From Dermanyssus gallinae (Eukaryota; Arthropoda; Arachnida; Mesostigmata; Dermanyssidae): DNA of 64,000 bases. The notes beneath the pieces are model-generated. The model had not been told where the DNA came from. It worked only from the letters and a program-made list of their open reading frames with translations, and searched no databases. Positions 21,065 to 32,449 of this stretch are shown piece after piece. Each line of letters begins with the position of its first letter. The stretch's first letter is position 1. The position numbers and the translations under genes are program-made. Location: NCBI GenBank assembly GCA_003439945.1, contig QVRM01001792.1, positions 1-64,000 on the forward strand. Direction: 5' to 3'.

Positions 21065-21712
21065 CTAGGGCATTGCGCGGCGGGATAACAGCGTCTGAAG
21101 ACCGAGTGAGTACGGTCCACTTAGGGCAGAGGCAAGCTGACGGCTAAGCGCTTCGTTCACCTGGCTGACAAAAAGGTTGAACCTTGATGAGTTCAGTTCT
21201 AGCTTGCCCTGCACAACGCTCGTCTTCATATGGACAGTGTGGACGGAAAAGCTCTTCAGCTCAGCTGGGGAGTGCGGACGACCGCTAACCTCAATCAGCA
21301 CGTGCGTATTCGGATGGACAATGCTTGACGTCGAAATCGCGTGCCGTGTTCCACTTAGGCTGTCACCCTTCACGTCGGCGTTCATGTCGACTCTGACCGC
21401 GGTTAGCGAGACGTAACAGCCCATCGTCATGAGGAATCCGGTTCGTCCGTACGAACAGTCGGTGACGCGGCGGATTCCCGACAGACCGACGAACGAGCCT
21501 TGAGTGAAGTTGGCCTTCAGGTCACGCGACCCAAAACTGGTAGACTTCACCTTGATCGCGAACGGCGTTGCACGCAGCGGGTCTAGACCCCTGTGCCGCG
21601 CTTTCACGGTCATGTCGCTGAGCACGTCGTCCGTGAACGCATTTGCCGCACTGTTAGCGGAGGCCGCAGAGGCCAGAGCCACAAGACACAGTGCAACGCG
21701 GCGGAACAACAT
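21065..21712 (-). CDS. Array gene 4: hybrid secreted 215-aa protein, subfamily A
   Basis: The first 35 or so residues (MLFRRVALCLVALASAASA, NSAANAF, DDVLSDMTV) match gene 2. From RGLDPLRATPFAIKVKSTSF onward the sequence follows gene 6, ending with the gene 6 signature HTVHMKTSVVQGKLELNSSR and SSRFNLFVSQVN. A middle stretch (HPNTH.LIEVSGRPHSP) resembles genes 3 and 5, so gene conversion is also possible. The switch lies near 21595-21625 and coincides with the U1/U2 duplication junction. Cysteines 86 and 99 are kept and the reading frame is intact. AATAAA on the minus strand is at 21011-21016. Confidence 0.88.
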   Translation of the reverse strand: MLFRRVALCLVALASAASANSAANAFTDDVLSDMTVKARHRGLDPLRATPFAIKVKSTSFGSRDLKANFTQGSFVGLSGIRRVTDCSYGRTGFLMTMGCYVSLTAVRVDMNADVKGDSLSGTRHAISTSSIVHPNTHVLIEVSGRPHSPAELKSFSVHTVHMKTSVVQGKLELNSSRFNLFVSQVNEALSRQLASALSGPYSLGLQTLLSRRAMP

Positions 21713-21769
21713 TGTCGCTTGACTGACGACTACAACTGGTGTTGACGGACAACACGCTCTCTATATGAG

Positions 21770-21811
21770 AGACTGTCACTGTTTAGTTGCCCGCTCGTGG
21801 TCTATATATAC
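21770..21811 (-). promoter_or_regulatory. Core promoter of array gene 4
   Basis: Minus-strand TATATATAGACC box (21801-21811), initiator-like ACAGTG about 28 nt downstream, ATG about 90 bp downstream. Sequence follows gene 2, as expected if the 5' half of gene 4 came from the gene 2 side of a crossover. Confidence 0.6.
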
Positions 21812-22109
21812 ATATGGATAGATATCCGAAAAGCTGTCAATAGGTAGGAAGGTACGTAAGCTCGATGGGAGACACAGAGTAAGAGAGATAGAGAGAGAGA
21901 GAGAGACAGCGTTCTCGGTGATAATCGCATTAGTAAATTTTGCATCATCAACTTTGGGTCATAACATGGCCGTATAAGCTGCCTGGACTATCCACGTCCG
22001 TATTCGACAACCAAGAGAATAGTTATATGGCTTAGTTTATCCCCATTTTAGATGTCGCTGATCGAAAGGTTTTGCCAGCTATACTAACAACGATCAAGTG
22101 AGGTCACAG

Positions 22110-22430
22110 GCACGCCATGGCCTCTTTTGCGCCTTGAGCTCAGATCTTCGAGCCCGATACCAGCGCTGATGGCACATTTAGCCGAGCCTTAAGATGTGCT
22201 GCTTCCTTATATTCGCAAGCCCTCTGGCCTCTGCCGAAAGACGGCGGCAAGAGACCGGGCAGGCTGACTCTTACTTCCCTCGAGATGGGTCGCCCGAAGA
22301 CCTACAAACTTATTTAGCGAGTCGGCAAGGCGCTCAGCCGTTCCACGGGGGACACAAGAGAGAGAGAGAGCTGTCAGGTAGGTGCGCTAAAGCTCCTAGA
22401 CTCGACGCGGCCGAATCTGTAGAATGTAAT
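22110..22430 (+). pseudogene. LINE C-terminal remnant, fourth copy
   Basis: Near-identical to 12440-12760, including the GA run inside it. Dead fragment belonging to U2. Confidence 0.6.
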
Positions 22431-23215
22431 TTATTTGATTTGGTGTTTACGCTCGTTGAAGGACTATATATATATAGAGAGAGAGAGAGCGAGAGAGAGA
22501 GAACTTCTCCCTAAGAATGCTGCCAACTGCCATAAATGTAAAAACAAACTACTTTCTAAATTTGCAAACTATACAATTCAACTCCGATTGAACACACTAG
22601 GTCTGTTTCGTCGATATGGTCGCTATTTCTGGGGTTCGAACGTTACGACGTTATAAATCTCGGGGGCCCTGTCCTCCCGTTTGTCCGTACTTAATGCTCT
22701 AGCGAGCGGTCCAACTAGAAGATAACCTATTATCACAAGATAATAGCTGTTGCTGGCTACAGTCGACCGTAGATTAAGCTATTACATTTGAAACGAATTT
22801 AACTAAATTACCCTAGTTTAGGTCAGTGCCACTCTCTCTCTCCCTCCCCTCCCTCCTCTCTTTCGATGTGAGGTATACAAAACAGCACAAGTATCCAAGT
22901 GATATATTTCCTTTTTTTGCGACACAGCGGTCGGCTCTGGTCACATTCATATCAGATATATCAGATATTGATAACTTAGTCAGATTCATATTCAGAAACT
23001 GACTAGTACTAAGTTTTCGTGAGCAAATCTAAACTTCCTTTCTGAAAATCAATGAGTATTTATAGGCTACTTTTGTTAAAGTGATCAATCTACTGATAGG
23101 CGTAATACACTCGACACTATGTACGGCACTATGTTGCTGCTTGATAAAAGCAGCTACTCTACTAGTACCGATATTTAGCACGACACGGCTTTGTTCAATG
23201 TTATTATGATTTATG
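22431..23215. other. Spacer between array genes 4 and 5
   Basis: Duplicate of 12761-13571. TA/GA runs at 22465-22502 are shorter than in U1. No gene seen. Confidence 0.65.
23136..23154. other. Conserved spacer hairpin, unit 5
   Basis: GCTGCTTGATAAAAGCAGC, perfect 7-bp stem, about 115 bp downstream of the gene 5 stop codon. Confidence 0.6.
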
Positions 23216-23269
23216 TTTATTTTTTAAGTTTAGATTGTACTTTACTGTTGCACAGTTTACATCGGTCGA

Positions 23270-23914
23270 CTAGGGCATTGTACGGCGGGATAACAGCAGC
23301 TGAAGAACGAATGAGTACTGTCCTCTTAGGGCAGAGGCAAGCTGACGGCTAAGCGCTTCGTTTACCTGGCTGGCAAAATTGTTGTACCTTGACGCGTTCA
23401 GGTCTAGTTTGCCTTGCACAACGGTGGTCTTCATGTTGATCGTGTTGACAGAGAAACTCTTCAGCTCAGCTGGGGAGTGCGGACGACCGCTAACCTCAAT
23501 CAGCGCGTGCGTATTCGGATGGACAATGCTTGACGTCGAAATCGCGTGCCGTGTTCCACTTAGGCTGTCCCCCTTCACGTCGGCGTTCATGTCGACTCTG
23601 ACCGCGGTTAGCGAGACGTAACAGCCCATCGTCATGAGGAATCCGGTGCGTCCGTACGAACAGTCGGTGAGGCGGCGGATTCCTGACAGACCGACGAACG
23701 AGCCTTGTGTGAAGTTGGCCTTCAGGTCGCGATTCCCGAAACTCGTAGACTTCACCTTGATCGCGAACGGCGTCGCACGCAGCGGGTCTAGATCCCTGTG
23801 CCGCGCTTCCACGGCCATCTCGCTGAGTACGTGATCTATGAATGCATTTGCCGTACGATTAGCGGAGGCCGCGGAGGCCAGAGCCGCAAGGCACAGTGCA
23901 ACGCGGAACAACAT
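23270..23914 (-). CDS. Array gene 5: secreted 214-aa protein, subfamily A
   Basis: Near-identical partner of gene 3 created by the U1/U2 duplication. Start placed at 23914 for the same reasons as gene 3, although the frame is open to 24025. Signal peptide residues 1-18, cysteines 85 and 98. It ends TMP where gene 3 ends IMP. In the VNTINMKTTVVQGK stretch it agrees with gene 2, whereas gene 3 reads VHSINMKTTV, suggesting small conversion tracts. AATAAA on the minus strand is at 23216-23221. No disabling change is seen. Confidence 0.88.
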   Translation of the reverse strand: MLFRVALCLAALASAASANRTANAFIDHVLSEMAVEARHRDLDPLRATPFAIKVKSTSFGNRDLKANFTQGSFVGLSGIRRLTDCSYGRTGFLMTMGCYVSLTAVRVDMNADVKGDSLSGTRHAISTSSIVHPNTHALIEVSGRPHSPAELKSFSVNTINMKTTVVQGKLDLNASRYNNFASQVNEALSRQLASALRGQYSFVLQLLLSRRTMP

Positions 23915-23969
23915 TGTCGCTTGACTGACGACTACAACTGGTGTTGACGGACGACGCGTTCTGTATGAG

Positions 23970-24011
23970 AGACTGTGACTGTTTAGTTGTCCGGTCGTGG
24001 CTTTTATATAT
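23970..24011 (-). promoter_or_regulatory. Core promoter of array gene 5
   Basis: Identical in layout to gene 3: TATATAAAAGCC on the minus strand at about 24000-24011, ACAGTC about 29 nt downstream, ATG at 23914. Confidence 0.7.
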
Positions 24012-24390
24012 ACACACACACACAAATATGTATATATATCTTGGAAAAGCTATAGATGGAAAAGAAGGTATGTAAGCTCAATCGAAAAAAAAGAGAGAGG
24101 AAGAGCGTTCTTGTTGCTAATCGCATTACCAAAGTTTGCATCACCAACTCTGGGCATGGCCACACAAGCTGCTTGGATTATCCATGACAGTATTTGACGG
24201 ATGAAGAGGGTAGTTATATGGCGTAGCTGATGCCCATGTTAGACGGTGGCGATCGAAATGCTTTGCCAATATGTACAATGCGATGTTAACAACGACGCAT
24301 AGCGTAGAATTTGCTTGCACTCACAATAATAATAAGCTAGATTGCAAGTGATCATAACGTTTAAGAGGCAACTAAATTCGCTACAACCAG
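24012..24390. other. Spacer upstream of gene 5
   Basis: Duplicate of 14367-14745 with only scattered substitutions. CA and TA runs near 24010-24040. No gene seen. Confidence 0.6.
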
Positions 24391-25345
24391 AATGTCGGAA
24401 CGATTCATTACGTTTTCAACCCTATAAAGAATTGAACTGAAAAATGGCTCGGATATTCGATCGCGGCGTAATCACTTCCGTTCTATTTGCAGGTGTTTCA
24501 TATCAAACACGCAATGAAGTGCTTGATGTGAGATATGTTGCGGGCACACCGCTTCTTAATTAAAATAGTGATTTGCAAAATTGCCGATTTACTGCTGAGG
24601 TTCCGTAGTGCTATACGAGCAGTATCTAGTAGACGTACTGTGAGAAAAAGACTGCATAATGTAAATGTTTTGCCTACGAGGCTGCTAAAGTTTCACAACT
24701 GGTCACTGCTTAGCCATAAGCACAATGTCACTTTGCGTGACATTACGAAAATTGACCGCGAGAATACGGGCCGTTGACCAACCGCAATGCGTTCTATTCC
24801 TGGATGAGATCAGGATGTCTTACTGTGCTGATGATAGACGGAATGAGTGTGCCAACGCCGAGGAACCCTGGGATTTGCGCGACCTTGCATTGTAGAGCGC
24901 GTGTGCTCAATCATAGTTTGGGGTGCAATATCCTTGGCCAGGTACACCGAATCCCTGAAGGACTCTCAAGTCCACGATTCTCTGGACGAGGTTTAACTAC
25001 CCAGCAATACGTTAATGAGATTTTGACCCCCAACTGGTGCCTTATGTGCCAAGACCTGTTGGCGAGAACTTCATCTGTATGCATTATAATACCAGCAGGC
25101 AACGCACATATTCGGGGTGGCTCGCAGAAGCTGAAGTTAGCTTAATTGCCGAACCCGGATCCTATCGGACATGCTTGGTATAAGCTGAAACAAAGAGTCA
25201 GAGCCAGAACTCCATCTCCGACAATACTTCCGGAGCTCAAAAACGCTACGCGCGACAAGTTGAATCATATTCCACAGCAATTTATATCAGTGAGCTAATT
25301 GGATCAATGCCAAGTCGTATGGCAGCCGTAATTAGGACACGATGA
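24391..25345 (+). pseudogene. Tc1-like transposase fossil, copy in U2
   Basis: Second copy of the fossil at 14746-15700 with the same stops and frame changes. Small differences include the region near 24826, where the U1 sequence is altered. Non-functional. Confidence 0.7.
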
Positions 25346-25605
25346 AGTAGTACACACCAAGAAAGTAAAGAAATTCACAACTAAAACTAACAATTTAGCC
25401 ATTCATTTTTCTTAGAACTAAAATTGTTTTTATTTTAGTACAGCTATTTTTGACATGTTTCGCTTAAGTATGTTAAACATACAAAAAATAAATTCTAACG
25501 CAATATTGTCGTTGTTTTCAAACTGATTTCTCGTGCACACTTCCCCGGGGGTCAACTGTCGCTCCACTTACATTCTTAATAAACGCAATTGCCCCTTATA
25601 TTACA

Positions 25606-26150
25606 ATGTCAGACCTTAAAAACATAGATAAAATAAAATTTTATTTCATAAAGCGCACGTTAGGCTTGCCGAAGAACGCATTGGCAGCGCTCGCACTAGA
25701 ACTATGCCACGAACGCACACTAGCAGAAGATTTAGTACTGGACAGGATACCGTTCAGTACACAAATTTTAGAAACCTACAGAAAAAATAGAGAAAGCCGC
25801 AACATGGCATTTGTAATGGGTCGCTATGTCGAGGATCCTGCTTTTTACAGCAATAAATGGAAACTATCATCACAAAAAAAACAGATCTATAATAGGTCGA
25901 AAAACATGGCAGGGTTTCCACCACCGTCTATGCTTAGGCAGAAACTGTTATGAAATCGACGAGTGCGTATGTTAATATCGTGGAGAGTGCAATATCGGAC
26001 GTTACCACATACGCACCTGCTCGTTCATTGACACATCGTCACTACAATCAAGCGTCAACGATATTCTTAGCCTACAAAATGATATGTGAACTATTGTTAT
26101 GCTACCAATCCATGGTGAATAAACACGAAACAATAAAAACTGATATCTAA
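25606..26150 (+). pseudogene. LINE C-terminal tail, copy in U2
   Basis: Second copy of 15958-16500. One extra A in the run near 25870 shifts the frame, so the open stretch ends at 25953 rather than continuing as in U1. Confidence 0.6.
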
Positions 26151-26679
26151 AAAAAATAGTCTTAAAGTGCAAATTGTGCCAGGAACTACGGCAGCAGCTG
26201 ATTCATTGTTGTTATTTAAATGCTGTACTTTTATTGTGAACTATGGAATGACTATTAAGGGTACAAAATAAGCCTTAAGTCAAATGTAATGGGTAGTGCA
26301 ATGTTTTGGCCAAAGGCATGTATACATTAAATATCAAGAAATTAATCTTTGCTTTGGTAGCGACATTGCTAAACTATTGCTAAACAATAAATAACCCAAG
26401 CATTAAGTGTAATACCTTATCTCAATATTAAGTAGATCTAAAATCTACGACAGCTGCAGAAGTTAGTAAAGCGCATGGATACACAGGAAAGAAAGTCCGT
26501 GTTTGATTGAAAAATAGCTCTGAATGAATCAAGTTTTAGGAGTATGGTCATCGCAGGACAACTGAAGAAATCTATCGTAGGATATTAACGTGATAATCGT
26601 TCAATGTTTTTCTTCCTTCTGCTGGCTTTTAGTGCAACCTATTGATCTACATCCCAAATGGCCAGGTCAGGTATATATA

Positions 26680-27965
26680 CATGTAGTTCAACAAGTTCTT
26701 AAAATGAAAACCAAGAATTTTCCAAATCTTGTTTTTAATTTTTTCTTATTCGATATACTCCCCGAGAAGCTAAATGCACTTTTCCCACTGATATTTTAGA
26801 GCATTTATACCTCTTGAGTAAAATTCCGCGTCTTTAGACTGAAAATAGGCATTCACAGCAGTTGTAACCTCTTCATTGCTGGAAAAACGCTTTCCACCGA
26901 GACTATTCTTCAAATGTCTGAAGAGGAAATAATCAGAGGGGGTCAGGTCTGGAGAATAGGAAGGTTGTTCAATAAGTTCGAACCTCAGTTGGGCCAGTTT
27001 TGCCGATGCTTGCCGCGACTTGTGTGCAGGAGCATTGCCCTGGTGAAACAGGACAACCTTATTCTGCAAAGCGGACCGTTTCACGATGAGTTCTTGCTTG
27101 AGGCAGTACAACAGTCTTGCATATTATTCTCCTGAGATCGTTTTACCGCTCTGAAGGTAGTCGACCAGAATTATTCCACGTTGGTCCCAAAAAAACCGTA
27201 GCCATCATCTTTCCGGCCGATGCCGTTGTCCGCACCCTCTTCGGAGGTCCTTCACCAGGTGCACACCATTGGCAAGATGCTTCTTGGGTCTCGGAAGTGT
27301 AGTGATGGACCCAGCTTTCATCAACGGTCACGAATCTGCGCCAAAAATCCGACGGATTTTTCGACATCTTGGCTAAATTTCGCTGTAAAACGGAAACACG
27401 CACGTCTTTTTGGCCTTGGTTGAGCAAATGCGGCACTTAATTTGCTCTGAGTTTTTTCATCTTCAAGTTCTCGTGCAGGATGAAATGCACCAAACTGATC
27501 CCTAAGGCCTCCGATATCTCCTTAATGTTCACTCGCTTATCTGCGGCAACGATTTTCCGCACTTTTTCCACGTTGTCCTCATCAGCTGCCGTTTTTGGGC
27601 GTCCTGAACGTAGTTCATCCTCGGTGCTCCTGCGACCTCTTTTTAACTAATTAATCCAGTTGGAAACAGTGGCAAAATATGGCGCAGAGTCACCGTATAC
27701 CTCGTCTAACTCAGTTTTCACTTGGGTCGCATTCCAACTTTTGAAATAAAAACGCTTGATAACCACTCGAAACTCTTTTTTTCTCAATTTTTCAAAATCA
27801 CGCCGATACGTTGCACGGGAAAAGCGATCAAACGAAATCGCAACGGCCAATCACCATAATATTTTGACTGCTAGCAATCGAAAAGTTGCCGTTTCCAATA
27901 GCGGTAAAAGCGCGAAAAAAATCGAATTCTGCAAAGCTCATTTTAAGAACTTGTTGAACTACCTG
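26680..27965 (-). mobile_element. Mariner transposon, 1286 bp, inserted in U2 only
   Basis: Terminal inverted repeats of 28 bp with one mismatch (CATGTAGTTCAACAAG at left, the complement CAGGTAGTTCAACAAG at right) and TA on both outer sides (26678-26679, 27966-27967). The equivalent place in U1 (about 17020-17046) is an uninterrupted TA microsatellite, which is the empty site. The insertion therefore postdates the segmental duplication. Confidence 0.93.
26770..27850 (-). pseudogene. Mariner transposase with lost catalytic residue
   Basis: From right to left: VVIKRFYFKSWNATQVKTEL and SAPYFATVSNWIN (DNA-binding half) end at a stop near 27647. A degraded middle (SGRPKTAAD-like) follows. FVTVDESWVHHYTSE (first Asp) lies at about 27300-27340. 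Beyond further frame changes comes LFHQGNAPAHKS near 27040 and SYSPDLTPSDYFLF near 26920, which holds the third Asp. In the second motif Gly replaces the catalytic Asp (HQGN for HQDN). Stops, shifts and this substitution make it inactive. Confidence 0.9.
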
Positions 27966-28129
27966 TATATATAGAAAAAGGGGAAGAGAGAAAAATTTAG
28001 ACATTCCCGTATCACCTAGACTAAACCACCACTACGGTTGACAAATTCAGACTCCCAGTGCTTAATTGCAAGCTCTCTCCGGTACTTACTTAAGTGCGGG
28101 GTCACGGCTGGTAGCAGGTCGTATTAAGG

Positions 28130-28495
28130 TGTGTTGGTTTTCCTTGCATTCTCAAGCCTGTTGGCCTCTGCAGAATTGATGGCAAGAGACCAGATAGACT
28201 GACTCTTACGTCCCTCGAAATGGGTCGCATGCTGGTTTAGGATGCAACCGTTACTGAACCATTAACCGTGCGTCTGTGTTGTCGGTGGTCAGTAAGTGCA
28301 GAAAGTTCGCCAGCAATACCTACCCTGACGACCTTTGTCCGTTGGCATTGAGGACACTGAGAAACCTGGCCTGAAAACCTACAAAATTATTCAACGAGTC
28401 CGCAAGGCACTCAACCGTTTAACAGAGGACACAATAGCTGTTGAGTACGTCCGCTTGACAGCTCCTATACTGGGCACGGTCGAATTTTGAGAAGT
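28130..28495 (+). pseudogene. LINE C-terminal remnant, fifth copy
   Basis: Duplicate of 17210-17580 (GLCRIDGKRPDRLTLTSLEM in one frame). Dead fragment. Confidence 0.6.
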
Positions 28496-28569
28496 TTATT
28501 TATTTGATTCGATATTTAATTATTCATTTAAGTTTATAGAAAGACATATATATATATAATATTGTGATG

Positions 28570-31490
28570 ATTTATTAATAATTTACAATACGTTTGCACA
28601 CTCGGCAGTACTCGCCTTAATAAAAATGGTGGTAAAAAGGTGTCACGTGAAGTTAAGAATCAGTTGTCCGTGTCCTTGCTTGATGGTAGCCCACGCTTTT
28701 ATGGACCCGGTGAGAGCGGTATATCCTCAAGGTTCCTTGCAAAGTTCAAACGGTGAGATCCATAAGATTCCTCTTTGTGACGCCGAGCCCCAAGAGCGTC
28801 CTTGCAGATTCGGAGTCCCATACAAACCTCCCGCAAACCTCGGCATTTAAAACCCAGACCTCGGTAGGTGTTGTTAATACGAGGTCGGGCTTTAGACCCC
28901 GTGCGCTCGGTCGACGGAATACTCGCTCACGAAATACCTCATGACCCCTTTCGCGGAGAAGACGCGCCACGCGACGACAGACGTCCTCATGTCTCTTTAT
29001 AGTTTTTTTGTGTGTTGTATCGCACATCTGAGCGACATGAGCCAACGTCTCAGGCGCATGACACCCGTGCCTACAACGTTTGTTGTAGCCCGGGCGTCCC
29101 TTAGCCAATCTGGCACGCGTTGGTAGTGCGTTAATCCTGAGCTTTAGTAGGTTTAAATACTCCGTACCAGATAGGTAGGGCATACCCTTAATCCAGTAAT
29201 GTACAAAGGGCGTTTCGTGTGCTTTTTTAAAATGTGCCCCATCGAACGTGTTGTGTAGTTGTTGAGACCAGTAATCGGTCTCTTGTGTAGTGGTCTCACT
29301 GGAGGTTCCCAAGCGCTCGCAGAGAAGTCTTGTTTTCGCAAGATCTTTTTTGAAGTGCTCGGTGGTTAGCATCCATTGGACCCCAAGGTGCGTGGAGTGT
29401 TGTAGTGCTGTCAGGCGGGAGAGGCGGAGTCTGGGAATGAATGTTTGGAGGCAGGGGATGTCCAGACCGCCGTGTGCTGTGTGCGTGTACAGGTAGACGT
29501 TCGGCACCGAGTTTTCGAGCTTAAGCCATTTCGACTTAACAACCTTTCTGATCTCTTTATCTAGGTTGCTAAGGAGTGCGTAAGATGGTCTGGGACCGGA
29601 GACCAGTTTATATAGGAGACGGGGAATGAAAAAGTCTTTCAAAAATATGAGTCTTTGGTGGGGTTTAAGGGGAGCTATCGGGAGTCTGTTGAGTGAATTA
29701 AGGAGTATATCCTTGCTGGAGTCAACTCTGCCATTGCTGTCAAAGTCGACTCCAAGATATCTCCATCGATCGCTCATACCTTTAGCTGGCAATTGCCGAT
29801 CTCCAACGTTAAATTCTGGTACGGTATTGATAAAACCTTCACCTTCCTTCCTATTAAATAGATGGGAGATAGTATCCGCGGGTATCCGCGAGTCCGGAGT
29901 GACCACAGGACGGAGTCATGACTCACCATGTCGAACGCCTTACAGAGGTCGATTCAGGCGAGTCTGAGCTCACGTCCTGCAGACTTGGCATCGTTAAGGA
30001 TACCATCCAGAACCGCAAGATTCTCGAAGGTACCATTATAGGGGAGAAACGCTCGCTGAATTGGGAGAAGCTTAATAGAGTTCTGGAGGCGTCTAGAGAG
30101 AACTTTGTTAAGCGTTCGTTGTAAGTATGAACTAATAGATAGGGGTCGCAGATCGCTTGGGGATGTGGCATTGTTAATTTTAAGAATGAACGCTAAGCGA
30201 GCAGTTTCATGGGCTGAGGCAATATCGCTAATTAATAGTATGTTAAGAATACAACAGACTACTTCTAACGGGAGTTTACGGAGGGACGAAAGACAAAGCC
30301 CGTCCAGGCCTAGTGCTTTAGAAGGTTCGCGGAGAGCTACTTGGGTTTCTTTTAGGGAGATAGGGAGGGAAACCTCAAAGAGGTCAAAGTTGGGAGTGTA
30401 TACGGGGCAAGGGAATGGTTCAGGGGGTGGTTGTGTCATCGTGTTGGCCCAGTGTTCTACAACTTCGGTGGCCTGCATGTTGTGTATGGTGTGTTTGCCG
30501 TCCAGCACCTCATGAGCGCATTTGGATCGGTTTTGGCTAAAAAGTTTTTGAGTGGTTGCGTAGTCTTGACGTCGCTGTTGCCTTTTAGATACTCGCGCTT
30601 CAGTGGAAGGAGTTTCTCTAAAGGCACGACGTCGGACAGTGTGTGTAAAGTGTTAAGGCGATAGTGTGGTCCTCACCTGAGCAAATTATATTTAACAGAT
30701 GAGTAAGGTCTGTTGAAATTATGTTGCGTTTGGGAAATGTGTTTGTGAGGGCTTGTATTTTGGATATAATAATATCTTTTTGGGATGGATTATAGGGGCC
30801 ATCTGATTCAGAGTATCGAGGCCGACTAGGCTCAGGAAGCTCAGATTCGTCAGGGTTGGAATCCAGGTGAGACCTCTTTTTACGGAAGTCCTCTACCAGA
30901 TCCTTATACGCCTGAGAATTACGTTGGCCTCTAATCGCCCCAGGTGTGCGTGAGTTAAAATTAGTAGCTAAAAGGTGGTCAATTTCTCTAGGTGTTTCGT
31001 TATTATTATCTAATATAAAATCTGCTTCTAATGTTGCTAAAAATTCACGGCCTTGTGTGTTCCATCTGGCCTTCTTAGAGGGGGGGGCTAAAATGTTCTC
31101 ATTATATTCGTCCGGATGGGCTAGACGACGGTGTAAATTAAGACCTGATTTATAATTAAAAACCTTGAAGCAAGTACTAGATGGACATTTACAATTTGGC
31201 TGGGATACGCGTGAAGTACTAGGGGGGTTAAAATTATTATTAGAAGCAGCAGTGTCATTTTGTGAGGAACTTAAGATCAAATTATTAGTCTGCGATCGGT
31301 TAGGAGTTGGAGAGGTGGCACGAACTTCTCGTTGATTGTGAGTCAGTCTAATGTGGCTTGCGAGGCCCGCGCCAGATTTGCATACTCGCCCGCAAGTCTG
31401 GCAGCTGAGTCTTCCGGCGGTGTTGCTGCCGTCACGTGATGCCATCGTTGTCTTGGTCCACAGCGTTGGTAAGATTTCTTTAAAAGTTTT
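28570..31490 (-). pseudogene. R2-like retrotransposon, U2 copy, internally deleted
   Basis: The 5' part is preserved. From 31443 the minus strand encodes a protein with two C2H2 fingers (CQTCGRVC...SHIRLTH and CPSSTCFKVF...HRRLAH) and a Myb-like segment (FNSRTPGAIRGQRN). This is the N-terminal DNA-binding layout of R2-clade elements. A frameshift near 30640 ends that frame, and the reverse transcriptase start follows in 29954-30508. The TGA before IDLCKAFD is shared with U1. Two deletions remove the core of the reverse transcriptase including the VDD box (joined at about 29875) and part of the endonuclease (joined near 28825). The remaining C-terminal frame is 28746-29906. Confidence 0.88.
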
Positions 31491-32395
31491 TATATATATA
31501 CATTTGTATATATATATATATACATATTAGGCAAGTCTCTCTCCTAGGAAGCTGTCATTTGTCATAAACGTAATAATAAACAACGCTTTATATTTGCAAA
31601 CTGTAGATTTTAACTCCGAATAAATGCGATATGTCTCTTCCGCCTACTTGGTCGTTATTTTTAGGGTTCGATCGTTAAGACGTTATAGATCTACGAACGC
31701 ACTGCTCTCCTGTTTATCCGTGTCGAAGCACTTAAAAGCCTAGTTAGCGGTCCAACTAGACTTTGACCTATTATCGCACGATAAGCTGCTCTGGTTAGTC
31801 CGCAAAACCGTCAAAGGCGTGTACATAACAGATTGGTGTTTGATAACTTAGTCACATTCATATTTAATTGGCTTGGCATCAAAACTACCTTTTTAGAGAA
31901 TGCACGATCAACAGGGAATGTGGTATCCCTAACCACGAAGTCTATTAATTGTGTATACAATTGAGTAGTATATATGTTTACACGGCTACTAACAAGTACC
32001 TGAAGATAATTGAAAAAAACAGTACTAGAGCAACCCAAATCGACTGTGCCTATTGCAGACATTTACTAGTACTCAATTTTTGCGAGCAAATCTAAACTTT
32101 TATTCTAAAAATCACTGCGTGCTTTTGTTAAAGTGGCCAATTTATTGACAGACGTAATACGTACAGTCCGTACTGTACATGTGGGTGTTGCTGTGTAATA
32201 AAAGCAGCTCTACTAGTACCGATATTTGACTCATACATATACATCGAAAATTGTTCGTATTTGCGGCGCGCTTTTTACTCTCGCATTACTTAACTGTTAT
32301 TCGTACTACAATTTTAAGACTGGTTGGCTTGACTGTGTGACTTTGAGTCAGAAATTCAGACACTTTGCATTTGTTCAACGATTATATTATTGATG
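31491..32395. other. Spacer downstream of array gene 6
   Basis: Duplicate of 20086-21010. The hairpin is imperfect at 32190-32208. No gene seen. Confidence 0.65.
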
Positions 32396-32449
32396 TTTAT
32401 TTTCAAGTAACTACACTTCAGTGCTGCACAGGTAAGACACGTCGGCAGA

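Larger units (their letters stand above)
11895..21600. repeat. Segmental duplication copy U1, about 9.7 kb
   Basis: Sequence from the 5' end of gene 2 to within gene 4 is repeated at 21600-32970 at very high identity. Gene 3 matches gene 5 at an offset of 9644 bp, and the Tc1 fossil and LINE tail keep nearly the same offset. The R2-like element and the spacer with TGTCATTTGTCATAAACG match at offsets of about 10.9 to 11.4 kb because of a mariner in the second copy and of deletions that differ between the R2 copies. The boundary falls inside genes 2, 4 and 6, as expected for unequal crossing-over between paralogues. Confidence 0.85.
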
